From an uncultured Elusimicrobia bacterium (lineage in GTDB: Bacteria > Elusimicrobiota > Endomicrobiia > Endomicrobiales > CAIRNS01), in assembly GCA_903880015.1 (NCBI GenBank), contig CAIRNS010000015.1:1-64000 (forward strand): DNA of 64,000 nt. Reading direction: 5' to 3'. Both the position numbers and the translations under genes were made by a program. The notes beneath the pieces were generated by a model that saw only the letters and a list, made by a program, of their open reading frames with translations, was not told where the DNA came from and did not search any database. Shown in pieces: positions 7,932 through 14,536 of the stretch. Positions within the stretch are counted from its first letter, which is position 1; every line of letters begins with the position of its first letter.

Positions 7932-8276
7932 ATGAACAAAAAAGAAATGGCAGCATTCAAAAAAGTGCTTCTTGAAAAACGAGCGGACCTTCTTGAAATC
8001 GTGCGCACGAAAAAAGAATGCGATTTGCGTGATGTGGAGATCGGTGACGAGATCGACAGTGCGTCGCAGAATGTCGAAAAAGAAATGCTCTTTGAGCTTG
8101 CCGACAATGAAAAAGTGATGCTGGACGCCATCGAATCGGCTTTGCGCCGCATAGAAAAAGGAACCTTTGGTTCGTGTGAATCCTGCCGGGACAAAATTGC
8201 GGACAAACGCTTGAACGCAATCCCCTGGGTAAGGTATTGCATGCCGTGCCAGTCAAAAGCTGAAAAACCGAAATAA
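7932..8276 (+). CDS. DksA/TraR-family C4 zinc-finger regulator
   Basis: A 114-residue protein. The N-terminal half is a charged coiled coil (about 5-75) containing GDEIDSASQ; the C-terminal half has a four-Cys zinc finger, CESC and CMPC separated by 17 residues, followed by the family text ERLNAIPWVRYC-like (KRLNAIPWVRYC here). Proteins of this family enter the RNA polymerase secondary channel and modulate initiation, with or without ppGpp. It is shorter than E. coli DksA (151) and closer to the YocK/TraR-like group. It follows the decarboxylase gene and ends at a strong terminator. Confidence 0.85.
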   Translation: MNKKEMAAFKKVLLEKRADLLEIVRTKKECDLRDVEIGDEIDSASQNVEKEMLFELADNEKVMLDAIESALRRIEKGTFGSCESCRDKIADKRLNAIPWVRYCMPCQSKAEKPK

Positions 8277-8300
8277 ATATACTGTCAGTCTTGAGGGAAA

Positions 8301-8335
8301 AGTGAGAAGTGAACTATATTCGCTTCTCGCTTTTT
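8301..8335 (+). terminator. Rho-independent terminator after the DksA-like gene
   Basis: AGTGAGAAGTGAA (8301-8313) pairs with TTCGCTTCTCGCT (8319-8331) through 13 base pairs including two G-T pairs, with a five-base loop, followed by TTTTT. It closes the speA-dksA unit just before the next gene. Confidence 0.85.
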
Positions 8336-8345
8336 CATTTTAATA

Positions 8346-9758
8346 ATGAATATAAAGATGTTGTTTGCTTTTGCGCTCATGGTTTCAGCGGTGGTTATTT
8401 TTCACCGGCTGGGTGAAGCTCCGTTGGGGGGCGACGATTGTTACTATGCACAGGTTTCCAAGGAAATGGCGCAATCAGGTGATTATTTGACGCCGCGCAA
8501 CGGCGGCAGACCTGATTTTCATACCAGCAAACCGCCGGTGTTGTATTGGATGAATATCGCTACCGGGAAACTATTCGGATTTACCAACGCAGCCATGCGC
8601 TTGCCTTCCGCGGTGCTCGGATTTGTCGGCGTTGTCTGTTGCGCTCTGTTTGTCAGTCGTTATTTCAGTCCCACTGCAGGGTTGTTCTCTGTCATCATTC
8701 TTACCTTTAGCCAACAATATTTGTATCATGCCCGCAGTGCCGTTACTGATGGGCCGTTTGCGGTATTCTTTTCACTGGCGATGATCGCGTTTTGGGTTGC
8801 CCGTGCGCACCGCAGCGCGTCGTTCTATTATCTGTTCGGGATTTGTGCCGGTCTTGCCGTCATGACGCGGCAAGTGCCCGGGTTATTTATTTTTACGGCT
8901 ATCGGTGTTTATGTGATACTTGCCAAAGATACCGCTGTGATACGGACTCCTCATTTCTGGGGCGCACTTTTTGTTGCCGCTGCAATTATTCTTCCCTGGC
9001 ACATCGTTATGTATCAGCGCTATGGACACGCCTTCTTAAAGCAATATTTCGGAGTTACCCTTATGACCGGCATCAGCGGGTATCCAGCCGGGTATTCTTC
9101 CAGCGCTTCGCTTAATCCCTGGCACGCCTATTTCGATATTCTTCTGAGCAACTACTGGCCATGGCTTCCCTTCATGGTCTATGGTGTGTGCCGGTTTTTC
9201 CGTCAATGGCGTACGCCCTTGGTCATGTATGTTTTGTGCTGGGTGTTTGTGCCATTTGCCATATTTCAAATGGCAAAAGTTAAACAATTTCATTATATTG
9301 TACCGCTGTATGTGCCATTTGCGATTATCGCTGCCGTAGCTTTCGATGCGTTTAAGCCCGTCGCTAAACGATGGACGATTATCGTCCTGTGCGTGTTGAT
9401 ATCGGCGTTGGCAGTTGCGTATATTGCCTATCCTATCATTCCCCTCACGCTTGATAGCCGGGAATTTCGCGATACGATTACTTTGGCACCGGCGGCACGC
9501 GTTGTTGCGGGTGATATCAATGCGGGTGAAGTCGGTTATTCGCATTATAATAACTGCCTTATGTTTTATGCCGACAAAATAGTGATAAAGAACACCGCAG
9601 CTCAGTTGACAGATAAAATGCGCTCAGGTGTCCCGGCATTTTTTGTCGTGCCGAAAGAGCTGTTTGACTCGCTGGTTAAACAGGTGGATTCAGACCAGAT
9701 CCATATTTTAAAAACATCGGAAAAATCAGTGCTATTTGCGACTGCTTTACAGAAGTAA
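8346..9758 (+). CDS. GT39/ArnT-like membrane glycosyltransferase
   Basis: A 470-residue protein with about ten predicted membrane helices. The N-terminal loop carries GGDDCYYAQVSKEM and SKPPVLYW, the acidic and KPP motifs of PMT_2/ArnT-type GT-C enzymes that use polyprenyl-phosphate sugars at the outer face of the cytoplasmic membrane. The C-terminal 100 residues form a soluble domain. It lacks the PAP2 extension found on its relative at 1492-3738, so the two are not simple copies. It stands alone between a terminator and argF. ATG 8358 is an alternative start. Acceptor could be a lipid A, glycan or protein. Confidence 0.8.
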   Translation: MNIKMLFAFALMVSAVVIFHRLGEAPLGGDDCYYAQVSKEMAQSGDYLTPRNGGRPDFHTSKPPVLYWMNIATGKLFGFTNAAMRLPSAVLGFVGVVCCALFVSRYFSPTAGLFSVIILTFSQQYLYHARSAVTDGPFAVFFSLAMIAFWVARAHRSASFYYLFGICAGLAVMTRQVPGLFIFTAIGVYVILAKDTAVIRTPHFWGALFVAAAIILPWHIVMYQRYGHAFLKQYFGVTLMTGISGYPAGYSSSASLNPWHAYFDILLSNYWPWLPFMVYGVCRFFRQWRTPLVMYVLCWVFVPFAIFQMAKVKQFHYIVPLYVPFAIIAAVAFDAFKPVAKRWTIIVLCVLISALAVAYIAYPIIPLTLDSREFRDTITLAPAARVVAGDINAGEVGYSHYNNCLMFYADKIVIKNTAAQLTDKMRSGVPAFFVVPKELFDSLVKQVDSDQIHILKTSEKSVLFATALQK

Positions 9759-9775
9759 TATATATATGGTAAAAT
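9746..9775 (+). promoter_or_regulatory. Promoter of argF with minimal leader
   Basis: TTTACA (9746-9751), an 18-base spacer and TAAAAT (9770-9775). The -35 lies inside the last codons of the preceding gene. The start codon ATG 9786 is ten bases after the -10 box and has no Shine-Dalgarno sequence. Confidence 0.55.
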
Positions 9776-9785
9776 GAGATCTATT

Positions 9786-10724
9786 ATGAAACAGAAAAAG
9801 CGGGATTTGGTTTCACTCTTTGACCTCTCGGCCGGGGATATCTGGTCGTTATTAAAGACGGCGATACGCTTGAAATCCGGCGCCCGCACTACCGATATTC
9901 TTCATAGAAAAACCCTGGGGCTTATTTTCGAGAAACCCTCTACCCGGACCACCGTTTCATTTGCCGTAGCGATGCATCAGCTTGGCGGATTCCCTTTGAT
10001 ACTCAACGCCCAAAACCTTCAGCGTAAACGGGGGGAAACTATTCGTGACACTGCCCTGACGCTGTCGCGGTATCTCGATGCCATTATGATTCGCGCATTT
10101 CGTCATGGGGATGTCGTAGAGCTTGCCCGGTGGGCGACAATTCCGGTCATCAACGGGTTGACCGATAGTGAACACCCATGCCAGGTTTTGGGTGACATAC
10201 TCACCATCATGGAACACAACAATATCCGTTCCGTTGCTGCCCTCAAAAAACTGAAAGTCGTGTTTTCCGGCGATGGCAATAATATGTCTCAATCGTGGAT
10301 AGTTGCGGCATCGCTCTTAGGTTTTACATTCATACTTGCCTGTCCGGAAGGATACGGCCCTGACGCTGAACTCTTGAAACAGGCTCAGCGCAAAGCGCTT
10401 TCTTCCGGCGCGAAGATATCTATTACCCGCGATGTTGTTGGGGCGGTTGCCGACGCTGACGCCATTTACACGGATGTTTGGACTTCCATGGGTGACGAGG
10501 CCGAAGAGGGTAAACGGAAAAAAGATTTCAAACCCTATCAAGTCAATGCCCGTCTCATTGCAAAGGCAAAGCGCGACTGTCTTATCATGCACTGTCTGCC
10601 TGCTATTCGCGGAGAAGAAGTAACCGCTGATGTTCTTGACGGGCCGCAATCAGTTATATTTGACCAGGCGGAAAACCGTTTACATATCCAGAAAGCGGTT
10701 CTTTTGTTTTTGCTGAAATCGTAA
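9786..10724 (+). CDS. argF: Ornithine carbamoyltransferase
   Basis: A 312-residue cytoplasmic enzyme that makes citrulline from ornithine and carbamoyl phosphate in arginine synthesis. EKPSTRT (residues 49-55) binds carbamoyl phosphate; HPCQVLGD and SMGDEAEE are ornithine-carbamoyltransferase features; HCLPAIRGEEV contains the catalytic Cys, with Ile where most enzymes have His in HCLPAHRG. Length is normal. No other arg genes are near. ATG 9786 is preferred over the longer frame at 9774 because of the promoter position. N-acetyl- or N-succinyl-ornithine versions of the family exist, but HPCQ and the SMG loop favour plain ornithine. Confidence 0.9.
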   Translation: MKQKKRDLVSLFDLSAGDIWSLLKTAIRLKSGARTTDILHRKTLGLIFEKPSTRTTVSFAVAMHQLGGFPLILNAQNLQRKRGETIRDTALTLSRYLDAIMIRAFRHGDVVELARWATIPVINGLTDSEHPCQVLGDILTIMEHNNIRSVAALKKLKVVFSGDGNNMSQSWIVAASLLGFTFILACPEGYGPDAELLKQAQRKALSSGAKISITRDVVGAVADADAIYTDVWTSMGDEAEEGKRKKDFKPYQVNARLIAKAKRDCLIMHCLPAIRGEEVTADVLDGPQSVIFDQAENRLHIQKAVLLFLLKS

Positions 10725-10808
10725 ATCGCTGTCTTTCCCATTCATGATATCCCCGCTGACGCGCATACCATTCTTTCTTCGCATTTTCTCCTCAATAAAG
10801 GTAGGACT

Positions 10809-11150
10809 ATGAAACTGGTCACTCTCTTTATCACGGTGCCCAACAAACGGCAGGCAACGGCGATTACAGATGCATTGCTCAAAGAAAAGCTTGTCGCGTG
10901 CGTTTCGACCATCCATAATCTGCGTTCCCGCTATTGGTGGAAGGGGGCAATTGAGTCATCCTCGGAATTATTGTTGACGGCAAAAACCGTCGCCTCAAAG
11001 ATGCCTGCGGTTATCAAGTGCGTCAAACGCCTGCACTCATACGAAGTGCCGGAAATTATAGCCGTACCGATTGTCGCGGGCAATCGAGATTATCTTGATT
11101 GGATCAAAGAGTCAGTCTCCGCAAAACGAAAAAACACTGACTTGCCTTAA
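10809..11150 (+). CDS. cutA: CutA1 family protein
   Basis: A 113-residue ferredoxin-like protein of the trimeric CutA1 family, linked to divalent cation tolerance. LVACVSTIHNLRSRYWWKG and SYEVPEIIAVPI followed by YLDWIKESV match the family core over its full length. The true biochemical role of CutA1 is unsettled; copper binding was shown for some members. It lies 84 bases after argF and is followed by a palindromic repeat. AGGTAGG-like text before the start (10801) gives a weak ribosome site. Confidence 0.9.
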   Translation: MKLVTLFITVPNKRQATAITDALLKEKLVACVSTIHNLRSRYWWKGAIESSSELLLTAKTVASKMPAVIKCVKRLHSYEVPEIIAVPIVAGNRDYLDWIKESVSAKRKNTDLP

Positions 11151-11198
11151 CATTCGAGATGCTGTCGAAGAGAAGGCAACGATTTTGTTAGCTATGTT

Positions 11199-11274
11199 GT
11201 AGCCGCGAAGCTTGCTTCGCCGCCGTTGAGATGGGGATTGTTCCGACCGTCAGCAGAGCAAGCTCTGCAGCTAC
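11199..11274. repeat. REP doublet (REPIN-like) copy A
   Basis: Two palindromes in opposite orientation: GTAG then CCGCGAAGC-TT-GCTTCGC at the left, and GCAGAGC-AA-GCTCTGC then AGCTAC at the right, about 30 bases apart. The outer GTAGC and GCTAC ends are inverted. Relative to copies B-D the two palindrome types are swapped, so this copy is inverted. GTAG next to a hairpin is the signature of REP sequences mobilised by RAYT (Y1) transposases. It lies between cutA and the DUF4321 gene. Confidence 0.75.
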
Positions 11275-11338
11275 AGGTCTAATGGTCAAAAGCGACTATA
11301 TGTTGTTTTACACCAGTTCAGTTATGTCAGGAGGGTTC

Positions 11339-11602
11339 ATGGGGAAAAGTGCGGTTTGGTTTGTTATGGTTGTTATCGTGGGGGCGTTGCTGGGGTCATT
11401 TTTGGGGAAATTAATTGGCATAGTGGTGCCGGCGGGATCCATACGCAATTTGTTTTCAACGGAAATTGCCGCGGGGTTGAGTCCCACGACGCTTGATTTG
11501 CGTATTATCGTTTTGACAATCGGGTGCATGTTCAAGTTCAATGTGATGTCATTTGTCGGTATAGTCGGTGCGGCATACATTTTCAGGGGGCTATCCAAGT
11601 GA
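11339..11602 (+). CDS. DUF4321 small membrane protein
   Basis: An 87-residue protein with two or three membrane helices (about 5-24, 58-80). GALLGSFLGKLIG, then LSPTTLDLRIIVLTIGCMFKFNV fits DUF4321, a short family that commonly sits directly before maf. Function is unknown. The start is ATG 11339, preceded by GGAGGG at proper spacing; longer frames reach into the REP doublet and are unlikely. The stop overlaps the maf start as GTGA, so the two are translationally coupled. Confidence 0.75.
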   Translation: MGKSAVWFVMVVIVGALLGSFLGKLIGIVVPAGSIRNLFSTEIAAGLSPTTLDLRIIVLTIGCMFKFNVMSFVGIVGAAYIFRGLSK

Positions 11603-12177
11603 CGCCGGTAAAAAAAATCGTACTTGCCTCTGCCTCACCGCGGCGTATTTCATTGATGAAGGAGTGGGGTTTCTCCTGCATCGTCACACCCAGTCACATC
11701 CGGGAGAATACCCGTTTCATCCGTCCGTCGGCAATTGTCAAAGACCTTGCCGTGCGCAAAGCGTCGGCGGTCGCCCTGACGATAGACAGCGGGATCGTGC
11801 TCGGTGCGGATACCATCGTGGTTTTAAATGGCGCAATCATCGGTAAACCGAAAAATCATGCTGATGCGATTCGGATATTAAAAGCGTTGTCGGGAAGTTT
11901 TCATGCCGTATACACGGGAATTGCACTCATTGACGCCGCCAGTGGTGCTCAGGTGGTTGATTATGATGTTGCCCGCGTCAAAATGCGGCGCTTTGACCCT
12001 GCAGAAATCACGGGTCTTGCTGGGAAACATCTCGACAAAGCCGGGGCGTATGCGGTACAGGAAACGGAAGACAGATTTGTGGACAGTATCAAGGGCGATT
12101 ATTACACTGTGGTGGGATTGCCGAAAAAAAAGCTATTTGAATGCCTCAATAAAATGTCGGCATTATTGAAAATATAA
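11599..12177 (+). CDS. maf: Maf-family nucleotide pyrophosphatase
   Basis: A 192-residue ITPase-fold enzyme. ASASPRR near the N-terminus, VLGADTIVVLNG and IGKP in the middle, and SIKGDYYTVVGLP near the end are Maf signatures. Maf proteins hydrolyse non-canonical or surplus nucleoside triphosphates (dTTP/UTP or m7GTP types) and have been tied to septum inhibition in Bacillus. I chose GTG 11599, which overlaps the DUF4321 stop (GTGA) and has AGGGGG about eight bases upstream; an in-frame start at 11524 would overlap that gene by 79 bases. Confidence 0.9.
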   Translation: MTPVKKIVLASASPRRISLMKEWGFSCIVTPSHIRENTRFIRPSAIVKDLAVRKASAVALTIDSGIVLGADTIVVLNGAIIGKPKNHADAIRILKALSGSFHAVYTGIALIDAASGAQVVDYDVARVKMRRFDPAEITGLAGKHLDKAGAYAVQETEDRFVDSIKGDYYTVVGLPKKKLFECLNKMSALLKI

Positions 12178-12191
12178 TCAAAAATTCAGAT

Positions 12192-12899
12192 TTAGGGCTG
12201 TTTTTCTATTTCGCTGAGATATGCTTTTATTTTCATTGTTTGATTAAGATATTTATACCATTCATTGAACACCATCATGGTCTTTTCCTGCAGGGTCTGC
12301 TTTAAAAAAATCTCGCGATTCTTGTCAAAGTCCGCCATGCTTCCCCGGTGGACGCGCGCATACTCTATCTGTAATTCCGGTTCGCTGATTTTTACCGATG
12401 AAGCTATCAGCTGGCGGACTTTGGCATTGGTGATCTGTTTCCGGCGGGAATCCTCGAATTCCTTGGGTGTCATTTTTATCGATTGCGCCAATACCTGAAA
12501 ATAGGTCATGCGGTCAAAATGTCCGTCTTTCTGGAACGCAGGGTACTGCTGCTGAATGTTCGCGGATAGCTCTTCGTCTGAAACAGAAATGCCGTACGCT
12601 GCAGCCTGCTGCCAGAAAACCTCTTCTTGAATCAGATCCTGCAATACTTCCTTCTTTTTATTCTCGGTTGTTTCAGCGTTGACTTCCTGTTTTTGTTGGT
12701 GCATAAACTCAATGGCGCGGTTAAGGAGCTTTACATAATTCCGGTAGGGAATCCCGACGCCGTTAACGACGACGACATTGTCGCTGGTTGTTTTGCCGCC
12801 AAAAAAATAACTACCGAACCCGATGAACGCCCCGCCAAGAAATCCGATAATGGTAACGGTGAAAATGATATGCCTGTGCTTGCGTAAAAAATCCATCAT
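12192..12899 (-). CDS. SurA_N/PpiD-like periplasmic foldase lacking a PPIase domain
   Basis: A 235-residue protein with one N-terminal signal-anchor (FTVTIIGFLGGAFIGFGSYF, about 12-31) and a helical SurA_N-type chaperone domain: VVNGVGIPYRNYVKLL, LIQEEVFWQQAAAYGISVSDEEL and QYPAFQKDGHFDRMTYFQVL are typical of PpiD/PrsA N-termini. The usual rotamase domain is absent and the protein ends after about 50 further helical residues. It is probably an envelope chaperone. ATG 12899 (MMDFL) follows AGGAG at good spacing; the longer frame to 12947 runs over a terminator hairpin. Confidence 0.7.
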   Translation of the reverse strand: MMDFLRKHRHIIFTVTIIGFLGGAFIGFGSYFFGGKTTSDNVVVVNGVGIPYRNYVKLLNRAIEFMHQQKQEVNAETTENKKKEVLQDLIQEEVFWQQAAAYGISVSDEELSANIQQQYPAFQKDGHFDRMTYFQVLAQSIKMTPKEFEDSRRKQITNAKVRQLIASSVKISEPELQIEYARVHRGSMADFDKNREIFLKQTLQEKTMMVFNEWYKYLNQTMKIKAYLSEIEKQP

Positions 12900-12935
12900 G
12901 AAAGAGCTCCTGTATAGTATGGTTTGATTATGGGC

Positions 12936-12966
12936 ATAAAAAATCATCGTTTATAAAACGATGATT
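12936..12966 (-). terminator. Terminator of the M23-bactofilin unit
   Basis: An 11-base-pair perfect stem (12942-12952 with 12956-12966) with a three-base loop, followed on the minus strand by TTTTTTAT. It lies 24 bases past the bactofilin stop codon. Confidence 0.8.
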
Positions 12967-12989
12967 GCCGCGGCCCGGGGCGATGCCCC

Positions 12990-13403
12990 TTATCGCTTTT
13001 TTGATTCCGCTTTGTTCATGTCAAGTTCAATGACTGCCCCGTTGTCTGATGCCATGATGCAATTGCCTTCAAAGAGTGCGCTGTCGCCGATAGAAAGAAT
13101 ACCAGTATGCAGGTCGCCAAACACCTGGGCTTTGGGAAGAATCTCCAGAGAGTGAGCAGCAGTTATGTTGCCGGTCACTTTACCGCCCACCACAATGAGC
13201 CGCGCCGTGATGTCGCCGGTTACCTGACCCCGGTCGCCAATGATAATGCCGTTGGCTTCCGTAATATTCCCTTCAAATCTTCCGTCGATTCGAATAGAAT
13301 TTTTTGTGCGGATAGTTCCTTCAAATATGGTGTCGATTCCGATGATCGTTTCAAGAATTCCGAAATCATTGTTGTTCTTCTTTTTTTCGCCGAATCCGAA
13401 CAT
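12990..13403 (-). CDS. Bactofilin
   Basis: A 137-residue polymer-forming cytoskeletal protein. A short flexible head (MFGFGEKKKNNND) is followed by a right-handed beta-helix made of short repeats: GIDTIFEGTIRTKNSIRIDG, RFEGNITEANGIIIG, QVTGDITARLIVVG and KVTGNITAAHSLEI. Bactofilins self-assemble without nucleotides at the membrane and often place or control M23 peptidases. Here the M23 gene lies only 12 bases upstream on the same strand, the same pairing seen in CcmA-Csd1-type shape modules. The pair ends at the terminator downstream. Confidence 0.9.
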   Translation of the reverse strand: MFGFGEKKKNNNDFGILETIIGIDTIFEGTIRTKNSIRIDGRFEGNITEANGIIIGDRGQVTGDITARLIVVGGKVTGNITAAHSLEILPKAQVFGDLHTGILSIGDSALFEGNCIMASDNGAVIELDMNKAESKKR

Positions 13404-13415
13404 GAATCGCTCCCG

Positions 13416-14363
13416 TCAGCTGTATTTTTTATGGGATTGGCTGCCGTTGTTTTTGAGATAACGTGCTGGATTGACAGGGTTTCCCCGGAACTGTACTTCG
13501 TAGTGCAGGTGATTGCCGGTGGATGAGCCGGTATTGCCCATATAGGCAATCAGTTGCCCGCGGCGGACCCGTGCGCCTTTTGTAACGACTAATTTTTTTG
13601 CATGTCCGTACATTGTAGTGTAGCAGTAGCCATGGTCAATGACAACCAACCGGCCGTATCCCGGTGTCCATTCGGCAAGTTTAACGAATCCGTCAGCTGT
13701 TGCGTAAATAGGTGTTCCCGGGGAGTCGGCGATATCGAGTCCGGAATGAAATTCCCCGGTTTCATAAATGGGATGTATGCGGTATCCGAAACAGGAAGTT
13801 ATGTGGCCGCTGCAGGGCCACGTGTTCGGGGTAGAGCGGAAAAGGGCGCGCTCCCTGTCAATAGTAGCGCATATCTCTTGGTAGCTTTCTATGCGCTTTC
13901 TTGTTTCGTTCTGAAGGGCAACCGTCCGGCGGGCAATGTCATCCCGGCTCATTTCATACAAAGTGTCAGTCAGTACCAGGTGCAGTTCGCGTGCGTCAGC
14001 CGGTGATGGTCCGCCCCGTCCCTGCTTTTCGATGATGGCGTTTTTTGATTTCATTTCGAGAAGGGAACGGATCTGATGATCATTTTCTTTAACTTGCTCA
14101 AGCATTTCCTGCGATTTTTCCATTTCCTTGGCAAAAAAAGTGACCTTTGACTTCATGGCCGTTTGGTCGGCTTCCATTTTCCAATAGTCGAAATGCCGGC
14201 TGTAGAGATAGCCGGCGGAAACGGTTATGCCGGTCCAGAGAAAAATAATCAACAAAAGCAACGACGCGGAAAAGCTAATCCTCAGCGGTTTGATGCTGTT
14301 GTGCGGGATTAGCATTATGGTAAGTTTTCGATTGTGTTTTTTCTTAAAAAGCCGTATAAACAT
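13416..14363 (-). CDS. M23 (LytM-type) membrane-anchored peptidoglycan endopeptidase
   Basis: A 315-residue protein with a basic cytosolic head, one membrane helix (about 28-52), a coiled-coil region (about 60-110) and a C-terminal LytM zinc peptidase domain from about 195. Zinc ligands are intact: HSGLD (H-x3-D) and HLHYEV (HxH). It is expected to cleave peptide cross-links in peptidoglycan. It is expressed from its own promoter with bactofilin directly downstream, suggesting a cell-shape or division-site role. GAGGG before ATG 14363 gives a ribosome site. Confidence 0.88.
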   Translation of the reverse strand: MFIRLFKKKHNRKLTIMLIPHNSIKPLRISFSASLLLLIIFLWTGITVSAGYLYSRHFDYWKMEADQTAMKSKVTFFAKEMEKSQEMLEQVKENDHQIRSLLEMKSKNAIIEKQGRGGPSPADARELHLVLTDTLYEMSRDDIARRTVALQNETRKRIESYQEICATIDRERALFRSTPNTWPCSGHITSCFGYRIHPIYETGEFHSGLDIADSPGTPIYATADGFVKLAEWTPGYGRLVVIDHGYCYTTMYGHAKKLVVTKGARVRRGQLIAYMGNTGSSTGNHLHYEVQFRGNPVNPARYLKNNGSQSHKKYS

Positions 14364-14386
14364 GTGCCCTCTTCAATACCTATCAC

Positions 14387-14415
14387 TATATAACAGAATA
14401 AGCATGCTCTGTCAA
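14387..14415 (-). promoter_or_regulatory. Promoter of the M23-bactofilin unit
   Basis: On the minus strand TTGACA (14415-14410), a 17-base spacer and TATATA (14392-14387). It lies about 24 bases upstream of ATG 14363, with GAGGG between. Confidence 0.75.
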
Positions 14416-14437
14416 GTGGGTTTATTATCAATAGCTC

Positions 14438-14466
14438 TTGATAAAGCCCTTCACTTTTGATAGTAT
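14438..14466 (+). promoter_or_regulatory. Promoter of valS
   Basis: TTGATA (14438-14443), a 17-base spacer and TAGTAT (14461-14466). It is divergent from the M23 promoter, with the two -35 boxes 22 bases apart. Transcripts would carry a leader of about 60 bases before valS. Confidence 0.65.
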
Positions 14467-14536
14467 TCCATCAATGCCCATGTGTACAGTCCGCAATTAA
14501 TTTCCGAACAAAGGGAAACAAAAGCAATGGAACAGC

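Noticed and set aside
11231-11338. A longer start for the DUF4321 protein from 11231.
   Set aside because: The added residues are encoded by the REP doublet, while ATG 11339 has GGAGGG upstream and begins at the family's first helix.
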